NCBI GenBank assembly: GCA_964643485.1
Contig: CAZXRA010000086.1
Coordinates: 1-23,578, forward strand
From: Iamia sp964643485
GTDB lineage: Bacteria; Actinomycetota; Acidimicrobiia; Acidimicrobiales; Iamiaceae
Length of the DNA stretch: 23,578 bases
Direction: 5' to 3'
The notes beneath the pieces are model-generated. The model was given only the letters and a program-made list of their open reading frames with translations. It ran no database searches and was not told the origin of the DNA. A program made the position numbers and the translations under genes. The first letter of the stretch is position 1. Each line of letters begins with the position of its first letter. Shown here piece by piece: positions 1 to 8,666 of the stretch.

Positions 1-236
1 GCCTGCGGTCGGGCCTGGCCCGCGCCCACGTGCTCGCCCACTTCTCCGAGTCGCCCGAGAACCGGGGCCGCACCCAGGTGCGCACCGACGTCACCCGAGC
101 CTGGTTCACACTGCTACGGCGAGCCCCGTCGGCCTTCGACGTCGACTACTGGAGCCAGCGCTTCGCCACGGGCCAGACCCGGCGCGATCTCGTGCGGGCC
201 CTCATCGCCAGCGCCGAGTACGCCCGCGGCGCCTGA
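1..236 (+). CDS. DUF4214-type repeat protein, C-terminal fragment
   Basis: The open frame runs in from the left edge (frame of position 3) and stops with TGA at 234-236, so only about 77 C-terminal residues are visible. It reads LRSGLARAHVLAHFSESPEN and then a second unit with AWFTLLRRAPSAFDVDYW and DLVRALIASAEY. This pattern of S-R-x-x-V-L-x-x-F-S-x-S-P-E-N followed by R-x-P-x-x-x-x-x-x-Y-W and S-x-E-Y is typical of DUF4214 repeats, which occur at the C-terminus of many exported or surface proteins. The first in-frame start in the window, GTG at 30, falls inside a repeat and is not the real start. The function of the whole protein cannot be judged from this fragment. Confidence 0.7.
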   Translation, partial: LRSGLARAHVLAHFSESPENRGRTQVRTDVTRAWFTLLRRAPSAFDVDYWSQRFATGQTRRDLVRALIASAEYARGA

Positions 237-276
237 GGCCCGGCCGGCCGTCACCGTCCGGTGAGACTCCCGTCCG

Positions 277-282
277 TAGCAT
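277..282 (+). promoter_or_regulatory. -10 element, probable leaderless promoter of the beta-propeller gene
   Basis: TAGCAT ends 6 nt before the ATG at 289. No Shine-Dalgarno sequence is present and no good -35 hexamer is seen. The spacing puts the transcription start at or next to the start codon. Confidence 0.55.
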
Positions 283-288
283 GGCCGG

Positions 289-1902
289 ATGCTCTCCGAC
301 GGTCCCCTGCAGGGCCGGCCGATCCGCTCCCGCATCAAGCGCCGGCGCCAGCAGCGCAGCCTGGCCGTCGTGCTGGTGCTCACCCTGCTCGGCTTCGCCT
401 GCGTGAGCGAACGGGTGACCGGCAACGACATCACCGGGAGCGACTCGACCTCCGCCTCCGGCGGGGACGGGGACGTCGCCGCGGGGGGCGATGGCGACAG
501 CGAACCGGGGGCGACCACAGTGCCGGCCGAGGGGCCGGCGGCCAACGAGGCCGCCTACGACGGCTGGGTCGACCCGGCGTCGTCGGGGGCACCGTGGACC
601 ACCGAGGTCCAGGGGCTGCTCACCTTCCGGGGCAACCCCACCCGCTCCTGGTACGGCACGGGTCCCGTCCCCACCGCGCCCGAGGTGCTGTGGAGCGTGC
701 CCGACGGCGGGGGCTTCTGCGGCGAGTCGGCCGTGGGCGGGGAGGCCAAGACCTGGTGCGGCACCGGGTGGACGGGCCAGCCCTCCGTCTGGGAGGACGG
801 TGACCGCACCTGGGTCGCCTTCGGCGCCTACGACAAGAACGTCCACTTCCTCGACGGCGACGACGGCCGCGACATCATCGGCGCCTTCGACATCGGCGAC
901 ATCGTCAAGGGCTCGGTGACCCGCGACCCCGACGGCTTCCCTCTCCTCTACAGCGGCAGCCGGGCCGACTTCCACATCATCGCCACCGACCGCGAGCAGG
1001 CCGAGAGCCTGTGGAGCATGGACGCCGAGGACGTGTCCCCGGTGAAGTGGAACGACGACTGGGACAGCTCGCCGCTCGTCATCGACGACTACCTCTTCGA
1101 GGGGGGCGAGAACGGCCAGTGGTACGTCATCAAGCTCAACCGGGGCCGGGACGGCGACGGCCTCGTCACCGTCGACCCCGAGATCGTGTTCCACGCCCCG
1201 GGGTGGGACGAGGAGCTCCTCTCCGACCTGTCCGGCTCGGGGAGCCGGGTCAACGACGTCTCCATCGAGGACTCCCTGGCCATCTCCGGGAACACCGTCT
1301 ACTTCACCAACTCCGGCGGCCTGGTCCAGGGGTGGGACATCTCCGGCCTGGCCGACGGTGAGGAGCCCCGGCGCACCTTCCGCTTCTGGACCGGTGACGA
1401 CACCGACGCCTCCCTCGTCGTCGACGACGAGGGGATGCTGTACGTGGCCCAGGAGGTGGAGCGGGCGTCCAGCTCCGAGCGCAACACCGAGGTGGGCCAG
1501 CTGGTGAAGCTCGATCCCAGCAAGCCCGACGACCCCGTCGTGTGGTCGGTGGCCGACGACAACGGCATCTGGGCCACGCCGGCCATCGCCGACGGCGTCG
1601 TCTACGCCCCCACCGACAGCGGCCGCATCGTCGGCGTCGACCAGGAGACGGGCGAGATCCTCTGGGAGAAGGATCTGCCTGGCCCGACGTGGTCGTCGCC
1701 GGTCATCGTCGACGACGTGTGGATCCAGGGCGATTGCAACGGCACCCTGCACGCCTTCGACGTCGCCGATCCTCGCACCGAGCCCGAGGAGCTGTGGACG
1801 GTGGAGCTGGAGGGGTGCGTGGAGTCGACGCCGGCCGTCTGGGGCGGGCGGATCTACGTCGGCGCCCGCGGCGGCAAGTTCTATGCCATAGGCGATCCCT
1901 GA
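289..1902 (+). CDS. Exported PQQ-like beta-propeller repeat protein
   Basis: This is a 537-residue protein with an N-terminal export signal: a basic stretch (about residues 13-26, RSRIKRRRQQR), a hydrophobic core (AVVLVLTLLGFA) and a Cys near residue 37. The Cys suggests a lipoprotein, although the lipobox (LGFAC) is not ideal. A low-complexity Gly/Asp/Ser linker (to about residue 85) precedes a domain of repeated blades such as IWATPAIADGVVYAPT and TWSSPVIVDDVW. The recurring G-x-x-x-W/A-T/S-P-V/A-I-x-D and A-x-D-x-x-T-G-x-x-L-W patterns are those of PQQ-like/WD-type beta-propellers (PF13360-like). Several Cys residues (FCGES, TWCGTG, DCNGT, EGCVES) could form disulfides outside the cell. 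No enzyme active site can be assigned; it could be a scaffold or a binding protein. ATG 289 is chosen because a -10 element lies 6 nt upstream and the signal peptide begins there. It is a single gene, 77 bp before purA. Confidence 0.85.
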   Translation: MLSDGPLQGRPIRSRIKRRRQQRSLAVVLVLTLLGFACVSERVTGNDITGSDSTSASGGDGDVAAGGDGDSEPGATTVPAEGPAANEAAYDGWVDPASSGAPWTTEVQGLLTFRGNPTRSWYGTGPVPTAPEVLWSVPDGGGFCGESAVGGEAKTWCGTGWTGQPSVWEDGDRTWVAFGAYDKNVHFLDGDDGRDIIGAFDIGDIVKGSVTRDPDGFPLLYSGSRADFHIIATDREQAESLWSMDAEDVSPVKWNDDWDSSPLVIDDYLFEGGENGQWYVIKLNRGRDGDGLVTVDPEIVFHAPGWDEELLSDLSGSGSRVNDVSIEDSLAISGNTVYFTNSGGLVQGWDISGLADGEEPRRTFRFWTGDDTDASLVVDDEGMLYVAQEVERASSSERNTEVGQLVKLDPSKPDDPVVWSVADDNGIWATPAIADGVVYAPTDSGRIVGVDQETGEILWEKDLPGPTWSSPVIVDDVWIQGDCNGTLHAFDVADPRTEPEELWTVELEGCVESTPAVWGGRIYVGARGGKFYAIGDP

Positions 1903-1937
1903 GGCGGCTCCTCTCGGGCCGGCCGAGGCCCTGCGAG

Positions 1938-1943
1938 TAGCGT
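1938..1943 (+). promoter_or_regulatory. Candidate purA -10 element with a short leader
   Basis: TAGCGT lies 36 nt before the purA GTG. It would give a leader of about 30 nt that contains the Shine-Dalgarno GAGGAGG (1968-1974). No clear -35 is seen. Confidence 0.4.
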
Positions 1944-1979
1944 GGCCCGCTGTCCTGATCGGCATCCGAGGAGGCCCCC

Positions 1980-3317
<1,338 letters not shown>

Positions 3318-3322
3318 TACGA

Positions 3323-3368
3323 ACTGGTGTCAGGACCAGCGGTCGGGACCGCGGCCGTCGACACCAGT
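3323..3368 (+). promoter_or_regulatory. Two-tier hairpin between purA and purD
   Basis: A perfect 9-bp inverted repeat, ACTGGTGTC (3323-3331) and GACACCAGT (3360-3368), encloses a smaller hairpin GCGGT-CGGG-ACCGC (3339-3352). The 3' arm ends 2 nt before the purD Shine-Dalgarno at 3371. There is no T-run, so a classical intrinsic terminator is unlikely. It may be a purA 3' end structure, a translational control element for purD, or a protein-binding inverted repeat. Confidence 0.5.
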
Positions 3369-3380
3369 CGGAGGAGGAGC

Positions 3381-4607
3381 ATGAGGGTCTGTGTGGTCGG
3401 ATCGGGAGGGCGGGAGCACGGCCTCGCCCTCGCCTTGGGGCGCACGGCCGAGGTGGTCGTCACCCCGGGCAACCCCGGCATCCCGGGCTCGGTGACCACC
3501 CCGCCCGAGGAGGTGGAGGCCGACCTCTACGTGATCGGCCCCGAACAGCCCCTGGTCGACGGCATGGCCGATCGGCTCCGGGCCATGGGCCGTCGGGTGT
3601 TCGGCCCCGGCGCCGACGGGGCTCGGTTGGAGGGGTCCAAGACCTTCCTGAAGGATCTCGTGACCGCGGCGGGCGTCCCCACCGCCCGCTACGGCACCTT
3701 CTCCGAGGTGGAACCGGCCCTGGCCTTTCTGCGCGCCCTGCCCGGCCTGTACGTGGTGAAGACCGACGGCCTGGCCGCCGGCAAGGGCGTGCTCGTCACC
3801 GAGTCGTTGGCCGAGGCCGAGGCCGACGTGCGCGACAAGCTCTCGGGCACCTCCGCCTTCGGAGACGCCGGCCGCCGCGTGGTGATCGAGGAGGGGCTCA
3901 CCGGCCCCGAGGCCTCGGTGTTCGTCGTCTGCGACGGCACCCGCGCCGTGGCTCTCCCCCCGGCCCAGGACTTCAAGCGGGTCGGCGACGGCGACACCGG
4001 CCCCAACACCGGGGGCATCGGGGCGTGGTCACCCATCCCCTTCGGCGGCGACGACCTGGCCGACGTGGTGATGGACCGCTTCGTCGGCCCGACCCTGACC
4101 GCCCTGCAAGAGCGGGGCATCGACTACCGGGGGGTCTTCTACACCGGTCTCATGCTCACCCCCGAGGGACCCAAGCTCATCGAGTACAACATCCGCTTCG
4201 GTGATCCCGACAGCCAGGTCGTGCTGCTGCGGCTCACGTCCGACCTGGCCGAGCTCCTGGCTGCCGCGGCCGACGGCGACCTGCGCACCGCCGGGCCCGT
4301 CACCGCCTCCGACGACGCCCTCGTCCTCGTGGTGGCGGCCAGCGAGGGCTACCCCGCCTCGCCCCGCACCGGCGACGTCATCGAGGGCCTCGACGCGGCC
4401 CGGGCCGTCCCCGGGGCCGAAGTCCTCTGCGCCGGGGTCGGCACCGATGCCGAGGGCCGGCTCGTCACCGCCGGGGGACGGGTGCTGGACGTGATGGGCC
4501 GGGGCCCCGACGCCGCCGCCGCCCGGGCCGTGGCCTACGAGGCCCTAGGCCACCTCTCCTGGCCCGGGATGCACCACCGCACCGACATCGCCCTCTCCCC
4601 GGCCTGA
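3381..4607 (+). CDS. purD: Phosphoribosylamine-glycine ligase (GAR synthetase)
   Basis: PurD condenses phosphoribosylamine with glycine using ATP to give GAR, the second step of purine synthesis. The 408-residue protein starts with MRVCVVGSGGREHGLALALG, the nearly invariant PurD N-terminus. It continues with the ATP-grasp fold: YVVKTDGLAAGKGV for nucleotide binding, PAQDFKRVGDGDTGPNTGG, and the metal-binding segment LIEYNIRFGDPDSQVVL. The start is ATG 3381, with Shine-Dalgarno GGAGGAG at 3373-3379. The earlier in-frame GTG at 3327 is rejected because it would place non-conserved residues before the family's usual N-terminus and would put the inverted repeat inside the coding sequence. It lies 63 bp after purA and is probably co-transcribed with it. 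Confidence 0.97.
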   Translation: MRVCVVGSGGREHGLALALGRTAEVVVTPGNPGIPGSVTTPPEEVEADLYVIGPEQPLVDGMADRLRAMGRRVFGPGADGARLEGSKTFLKDLVTAAGVPTARYGTFSEVEPALAFLRALPGLYVVKTDGLAAGKGVLVTESLAEAEADVRDKLSGTSAFGDAGRRVVIEEGLTGPEASVFVVCDGTRAVALPPAQDFKRVGDGDTGPNTGGIGAWSPIPFGGDDLADVVMDRFVGPTLTALQERGIDYRGVFYTGLMLTPEGPKLIEYNIRFGDPDSQVVLLRLTSDLAELLAAAADGDLRTAGPVTASDDALVLVVAASEGYPASPRTGDVIEGLDAARAVPGAEVLCAGVGTDAEGRLVTAGGRVLDVMGRGPDAAAARAVAYEALGHLSWPGMHHRTDIALSPA

Positions 4608-4617
4608 CGCCCCAAAG

Positions 4618-4649
4618 TTGACGGGCCCCGAGGTGCTCCGGGCTACCGT
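4618..4649 (+). promoter_or_regulatory. Probable leaderless promoter of purE
   Basis: TACCGT (4644-4649) ends 7 nt before ATG 4657. TTGACG (4618-4623) resembles a -35 element, but the 20-bp spacer is longer than the usual 17. No Shine-Dalgarno is present. Confidence 0.55.
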
Positions 4650-4656
4650 CGCCACC

Positions 4657-5136
4657 ATGACCCAGTACAAGGTGGCCGTGCTGATGGGCTCGCCCAACGA
4701 CGGCAAGAAGATGGCCCCGGCGTGGGAGACCCTCGAGCAGTTCGGCATCGAGGCCGACGTGCGGGTGCTCTCGGCCCACCGCAACCCGGCCGAGGTCACG
4801 GCCCTGGCCGCCACGGCCCGCGAGGAGGGCTACGCCGCCTTCATCTGCGGCGCGGGGATGGCGGCCCACCTGGCCGGCGTCGTCGCCGCCCACACCACGC
4901 TGCCCGTCGTGGGGGTCCCCCTCTCCGGGGGAGCGCTCAACGGGGTCGACGCCCTCTACAGCACGGTGCAGATGCCCAAGGGCATGCCGGTGGCCACCGT
5001 CGCCGTCGACGGCTCCCTCAACGCCGCCCTCCTCGTGGTCCAGATGCTGGCCATCTCCGACGAGGGCCTGTCGGCGGCGGTGACGGCCGACCGGGCCGCC
5101 CGCGCCCTGGTCAACTCCGGCCCCCCCGTCGTCTGA
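4657..5136 (+). CDS. purE: N5-carboxyaminoimidazole ribonucleotide mutase, PurE
   Basis: PurE makes CAIR, from N5-CAIR in class I enzymes. The 159-residue protein has the P-loop-like start VAVLMGSPNDGKKM (residues 5-18), the SAHRNP loop with the conserved His, GAGMAAHLAGVVAAHTTLPV, and ALYSTVQMPKGMPVATVAVD. All of these are class I-type PurE motifs, which normally require PurK to supply N5-CAIR. No purK is in this window. The start is ATG 4657, with a -10 element 7 nt upstream. A longer frame opening at 4618 would include the promoter and is not conserved. It sits 49 bp after purD. The gene's 3' end nearly touches the convergent zinc-finger gene (10 bp). Confidence 0.95.
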   Translation: MTQYKVAVLMGSPNDGKKMAPAWETLEQFGIEADVRVLSAHRNPAEVTALAATAREEGYAAFICGAGMAAHLAGVVAAHTTLPVVGVPLSGGALNGVDALYSTVQMPKGMPVATVAVDGSLNAALLVVQMLAISDEGLSAAVTADRAARALVNSGPPVV

Positions 5137-5146
5137 CGTCCGAGCG

Positions 5147-5539
5147 TCAGCCGTCGGAGTGGCGGCGGCGGAAGAGCTTCCGCTTCGCCGCCGGCTCCTC
5201 CTCGCCGTCGGTCCTGACCATCGGCGTCGCCCGGAACAGGGCAGTGGCCGACGCTGCGCTCAGCGCCGTGCCGACATCGTCGTCCCGCAACTGGCGATCG
5301 AGCTTGCGGATCTCCCGATCGCTGCGCACCGGGGGTCGGGGCGCCGTCGAACGCACACCGCCTCGCCCGATGGCGCAGTCGATGCAGAGAGCGGCCTTGC
5401 GTGGCCCCCATGGGGTGACGATGCACTGGTCGCAGAGCCAGTGGCCGCAGTCCCGGCACATCCGCTCTGCCCGCTCGAAGGTGTGGTGGACGCAGCTCTC
5501 GGCGCCGCTGGGCGGCTCGGGGGGGCGGCGGGAGCTCAT
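5147..5539 (-). CDS. B-box-like zinc-finger protein, unknown function
   Basis: This is a 130-residue cytoplasmic protein with a Cys/His cluster in residues 16-55: C16, H18/H19, C28, C31, C36, C39, C52 and C55. The spacing (CVHH, CRDCGHWLCDQC, CIDC) resembles a small B-box-type zinc finger that binds two zinc ions. The rest is charged and probably disordered: an Arg/Pro-rich centre, a short helix (REIRKLDRQLRDDD) and a basic tail KRKLFRRRH. No membrane segment is seen. It lies on the strand opposite the purine genes, between purE and purB, and is transcribed divergently from purB (104 bp between start codons). The ATG at 5539 is the first start in the frame, and only a weak AGG precedes it. 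The function is unknown; protein-protein contact through the finger is a guess. Confidence 0.75.
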   Translation of the reverse strand: MSSRRPPEPPSGAESCVHHTFERAERMCRDCGHWLCDQCIVTPWGPRKAALCIDCAIGRGGVRSTAPRPPVRSDREIRKLDRQLRDDDVGTALSAASATALFRATPMVRTDGEEEPAAKRKLFRRRHSDG

Positions 5540-5631
5540 ACCTGTCTTGGATCGGTCGGAGCGGGGGCGGCATGAGCCTTCCGGCCCCTGGTGGCACCGG
5601 CTCGGGCGGGAGAGCGTCGGTGCCTCGGAGG

Positions 5632-5637
5632 TACCAT
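5632..5637 (+). promoter_or_regulatory. -10 element, leaderless promoter of purB
   Basis: TACCAT ends 6 nt before GTG 5644 and no Shine-Dalgarno is present. This element decides the start. An in-frame ATG at 5572 would add 24 non-conserved residues and run through the promoter. Confidence 0.6.
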
Positions 5638-5643
5638 CGGACG

Positions 5644-7068
5644 GTGACGCACGCCCTCCCGAACGTCCTGGCCGACCGCTACGCCAGTCCGGAGATGGTC
5701 GCCATCTGGGCGCCGGAGGCCAAGGTGGTCCAGGAGCGGCGCCTGTGGCTGGCCGTGCTGCGGGCCCAGGCCGAGCTGGGCGTCGACGTCGCTCCGGGGG
5801 TCGTCTCCGCCTACGAGGCCGTCGTCGACCAGGTCGACCTGGAATCCATCGCCACCCGGGAGCGCGTCACCCGCCACGACGTGAAGGCCCGGGTCGAGGA
5901 GTTCTCGGCCCTCGCCGGCCACGAGGCCATCCACGCCGGGATGACCTCCCGTGACCTCACCGAGAACGTGGAGCAGCTCCAGGTCCGGGCGGCCCTGCGC
6001 CTGGTGCGCAGTCGGGCCGTCACCCTCCTGGCCCGCCTGGCCACGCGGGCGGCCGAGTACGAGGCCCTCGTCATCACCGGGCGCAGCCACAACGTGCCGG
6101 CCCAGGCGACCACCCTGGGCAAGCGCTTCGCCAACGCCGGCCAGGAGCTCCTGGTGGCCCTCGATCGCCTCGACGACCTGATCGAGCGCTACCCGTTGCG
6201 CGGCATCAAGGGGCCGGTCGGCACCCAACAGGACATGCTCGACCTGCTCGGCTCGGACGAAGCCGTCGACCGCCTCGAGGCCGCCGTGGCCGCCGAGCTG
6301 GGCTTCGAGCGGGTGCTCACCAACGTGGGCCAGGTGTACCCGCGGTCGCTCGACCTCGATGTCGTCTCGGCCCTGGTCCAGGTGGCCGCCGCCCCGACCA
6401 GCCTGGCCACCACCATCCGCCTCATGGCCGGTCAGGAGCTGGTCACCGAGGGCTTCCGGCCCGGCCAGGTCGGGTCGTCGGCCATGCCCCACAAGATGAA
6501 CACCCGTTCCACCGAGCGGGTCTGCGGCCTCTCCGTCATCCTCGGCGGCCACTTGGCCATGGTCGCCGCCCTGGCCGGCGACCAGTGGAACGAGGGCGAC
6601 GTGAGCTGCTCGGTGGTGCGGCGCGTTGCCCTCCCCGACGCCTTCCTCGCCCTCGACGGGCTGGTCGAGACCATGCTCACCGTCCTCGACGACTTCGGGG
6701 CCTTCCCGGCCGTGATCGAGCGGGAGCTGCGGCGCTACCTCCCCTTCCTGGCCACCACCAAGGTGCTCATGGCTGCGGTGCGGGCTGGGGTTGGTCGTGA
6801 GGTGGCCCACGAGGTCATCAAGGAGCACGCCGTGGCCGTCGCCCTGGAGATGCGGGAGAAGGCCGCCGAGGCCAACGACCTGCTCGACCGCCTGGTGGCC
6901 GACGAGCGCCTGGGCCTCGACGCCGCCGCCGTGGCCGCGGTGGTCGGCGAGCCCCTGGGCTTCGTGGGCCGGGCCCGGAGCCAGACGGCCGCCTTCCTGG
7001 AGCAGGCCGAAGCAGTGATCGCCACCGACCCCGGTGCGACCTCCTACGAGCCCGGAATCGCCGTCTGA
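5644..7068 (+). CDS. purB: Adenylosuccinate lyase
   Basis: PurB acts twice in purine synthesis. It releases fumarate from SAICAR to give AICAR, and from adenylosuccinate to give AMP. The 474-residue protein begins VTHALPNVLADRYASPEMVAIW, where the RYASPEM segment is the usual N-terminal signature. It contains TSRDLTENVEQLQ, TGRSHNVPAQATTLGKR with the general-acid His, and the flexible signature loop GSSAMPHKMN at about residues 277-286 with the catalytic Ser. It then has QWNEGDVSCSVVRRVALPD, as in actinobacterial PurB. GTG 5644 is chosen because of the -10 element 6 nt upstream. It is followed by purC after 32 bp. Confidence 0.96.
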   Translation: MTHALPNVLADRYASPEMVAIWAPEAKVVQERRLWLAVLRAQAELGVDVAPGVVSAYEAVVDQVDLESIATRERVTRHDVKARVEEFSALAGHEAIHAGMTSRDLTENVEQLQVRAALRLVRSRAVTLLARLATRAAEYEALVITGRSHNVPAQATTLGKRFANAGQELLVALDRLDDLIERYPLRGIKGPVGTQQDMLDLLGSDEAVDRLEAAVAAELGFERVLTNVGQVYPRSLDLDVVSALVQVAAAPTSLATTIRLMAGQELVTEGFRPGQVGSSAMPHKMNTRSTERVCGLSVILGGHLAMVAALAGDQWNEGDVSCSVVRRVALPDAFLALDGLVETMLTVLDDFGAFPAVIERELRRYLPFLATTKVLMAAVRAGVGREVAHEVIKEHAVAVALEMREKAAEANDLLDRLVADERLGLDAAAVAAVVGEPLGFVGRARSQTAAFLEQAEAVIATDPGATSYEPGIAV

Positions 7069-7087
7069 TCGGGCGCCGGCGGGCGGA

Positions 7088-7093
7088 TAGGTT
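7088..7093 (+). promoter_or_regulatory. -10 element, leaderless promoter of purC
   Basis: TAGGTT ends 7 nt before ATG 7101. CTGATC (7065-7070), 17 bp further upstream, is a weak -35 candidate that overlaps the purB stop codon. No Shine-Dalgarno is present. Confidence 0.5.
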
Positions 7094-7100
7094 GCGGTAG

Positions 7101-8006
7101 ATGGCTGCGAGCTCCTCCGATCCCACGATCACCCTTCCTCACCTGGCCTCGGGCAAGGTCCGTGACATCTACGACGCCGGCGACGACCGGCTGCTCATGG
7201 TCACCTCCGACCGCATGTCCGCCTTCGACGTGGTGATGGCCGAGCCCATCCCCGACAAGGGCCGGGTGCTCACCGCCATGTCGGCCTTCTGGTTCGATCG
7301 GCTCTCCGATGTCGTGCCCGGTCATCTCGTCTCGACCGACCTGGCCGACCTCCCCGAGGGGGCCCAGGATCCGGCTCTGGCCGGGCGAGTGATGCTGTGC
7401 CGCAAGGCGGAGATGCTGCCCATCGAGTGCATCGTCCGGGGCTACCTCACTGGCTCGGCCTGGAAGGAGTACAAGGCCTCCGGCACCATGCACGGCAGCC
7501 CCCTCCCCGCCGGTCTGCAGGAGTCTGACCGCCTCCCCGAGCCCGTCTTCACCCCCTCGACCAAGGCCGAGATCGGCGACCACGACGAGAACGTCTCCTT
7601 CGAGCGGGCCGTCGAGCTGGTCGGACCGGACCTGGCCGAGCGGGCCCGCGACATCTCGCTGGAGCTCTACCGGCGGGGCGCGGCCTGGGCGGCGGAGCGG
7701 GGCATCGTGATCGCCGACACCAAGTTCGAGCTGGGCCTGATCGACGGGGAGCTGGTGCTGGCCGACGAGGTGCTCACGCCGGACTCGTCGCGCTTCTGGC
7801 CGGCCGAGGCGTGGCTCCCGGGCACGACGCCCCCGTCGTTCGACAAGCAGCCGCTGCGCGATCACCTGGAGACCCTCGGCTGGGACAAGACCCCACCCCC
7901 GCCGGCCCTGCCCGCCGAGGTGGTGGCGGCTACCTCGGCCCGCTACCGGGAGGCCTACGAGCGGGTCACGGGGCTCGCCCTCGCCGACTGGCCCGGGGGA
8001 AGCTGA
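7101..8006 (+). CDS. purC: SAICAR synthetase
   Basis: PurC joins CAIR and aspartate with ATP to give SAICAR, the substrate of PurB encoded just upstream. The 301-residue length matches stand-alone bacterial enzymes. Visible motifs are SGKVRDIYDAGDDRLLMVTSD near the N-terminus (ATP-binding loop), MSAFDVVM, the CAIR/Asp segment IECIVRGYLTGSAWKEYK in the first half, and IVIADTKFELGLIDGELVLADEVLTPDSSRFW (nucleotide and metal binding). The start is ATG 7101, with a -10 element 7 nt upstream. An 8-bp gap leads to the 114-residue unknown gene, so the two are probably co-transcribed. Confidence 0.96.
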   Translation: MAASSSDPTITLPHLASGKVRDIYDAGDDRLLMVTSDRMSAFDVVMAEPIPDKGRVLTAMSAFWFDRLSDVVPGHLVSTDLADLPEGAQDPALAGRVMLCRKAEMLPIECIVRGYLTGSAWKEYKASGTMHGSPLPAGLQESDRLPEPVFTPSTKAEIGDHDENVSFERAVELVGPDLAERARDISLELYRRGAAWAAERGIVIADTKFELGLIDGELVLADEVLTPDSSRFWPAEAWLPGTTPPSFDKQPLRDHLETLGWDKTPPPPALPAEVVAATSARYREAYERVTGLALADWPGGS

Positions 8007-8014
8007 CCGGACCC

Positions 8015-8359
8015 ATGGCCCGGAGGCGCCTCCAGCTCCGCCACATCTGGGGGTGCCACCCCCTCTGGGACGAGGCTGGCGAGCACGACGTCGACCCGAC
8101 CACCCTCGACCTGCCCCGGTCGGTGGTCGAGCGCCTCGACGCCTGGGCCGCCCGATGGGACACCACCTTCGACCTGGAGAAGCCGGGTCGACGCAAGGTC
8201 GAGAGCTTTGTCATCGAGGAGATGGGACGGGACGGGGCGCGCCTGTGGCGGGCCCTGCTCGGGCTCCTCGACCCGGCCGACTACATGGTGACGTACCTCC
8301 ACGAGGGCGTCGTCTACCGGAGGGTCGAGGATCTGCCGCTCCCGTGGCGCTTCGGGTAG
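8015..8359 (+). CDS. Conserved-looking 114-residue protein between purC and purS
   Basis: I do not recognise this family. The 114-residue protein is soluble, rich in Trp (WGCHPLWDE, WAARWDTTF, LWRALLG, LPLPWRFG) and mostly acidic apart from the basic start MARRRLQLRHIW. There is no signal peptide, no membrane segment and only one Cys. The periodic hydrophobics in residues 34-90 suggest a compact helical fold ending in a beta hairpin (DYMVTYLHEGVVYRRVEDLP). ATG 8015 lies 8 bp after the purC stop and 46 bp precede purS, so it is embedded in the operon. Third-position GC is as high as in its neighbours, supporting real coding. No clear Shine-Dalgarno or -10 is seen, which would fit translation coupled to purC. 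A role in purine synthesis is only guilt by association. Confidence 0.8.
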   Translation: MARRRLQLRHIWGCHPLWDEAGEHDVDPTTLDLPRSVVERLDAWAARWDTTFDLEKPGRRKVESFVIEEMGRDGARLWRALLGLLDPADYMVTYLHEGVVYRRVEDLPLPWRFG

Positions 8360-8392
8360 GCGGCGCAGTCGAGGGCCGGGAGAGCGGTGTGC

Positions 8393-8398
8393 CACCAT
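8393..8398 (+). promoter_or_regulatory. Possible -10 element for purS
   Basis: CACCAT (TANNNT with C at the first position) ends 7 nt before ATG 8406. This is the same spacing as at purE, purC and pyrE. It overlaps the alternative ATG at 8397. Confidence 0.35.
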
Positions 8399-8405
8399 GG
8401 CCGCC

Positions 8406-8666
8406 ATGCGCTTCGACGTGCTCGTGGAGGTCAGCCCCCGCCAGGGCGTGGCCGACCCCCAGGGCCTCACCATCGAACGGTCCCTGCCCGCGCTCGGCTT
8501 CGCCGGCGTCTCCGGCGTGCGGGTGGGCAAGGCCATCCGGTTCCAGCTCGACGCCGACTCCGAGGGTGCGGCCCGGGCCGAGGTCGACGACATGTGCGCC
8601 CGGTTCCTCACCAACCCGGTGATCGAGGACAGCACGGTGACGATCAGCGTGGTCGCCCCGGCATGA
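8406..8666 (+). CDS. purS: FGAM synthase, PurS subunit
   Basis: PurS is the small structural subunit that bridges PurL and PurQ in the three-part FGAM synthase, which converts FGAR to FGAM. The 86-residue protein reads MRFDVLVEVSPRQGVADPQG and then LPALGFAGVSGVRVGKAIRFQLDAD, the standard PurS pattern of a beta-alpha-beta fold with V-x-D-P-Q-G. Start choice: ATG 8406 fits the family N-terminus and the promoter-like hexamer 7 nt upstream. ATG 8397 would add three residues (MAA) and cannot be excluded. The stop overlaps the purQ start (ATGA), so the two are translationally coupled. Confidence 0.94.
   Translation: MRFDVLVEVSPRQGVADPQGLTIERSLPALGFAGVSGVRVGKAIRFQLDADSEGAARAEVDDMCARFLTNPVIEDSTVTISVVAPA

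Noticed and set aside
202..1965. A 587-codon open frame on the minus strand opposite the beta-propeller gene
   Set aside because: Its low-complexity Val/Asp/Gly/Ala/Pro-rich product is typical of antisense frames in high-GC genes, and the plus-strand gene has clear domain motifs.
3327..3380. Earlier GTG start for purD
   Set aside because: It adds 18 non-conserved residues and lies in the inverted repeat; ATG 3381 has a strong Shine-Dalgarno and the family N-terminus.
4612..4620. CCAAAGTTG before purE as a partial copy of the 19-bp inverted repeat
   Set aside because: Only 9 bases match and there is no second arm; it overlaps the likely -35 element and may be coincidence.
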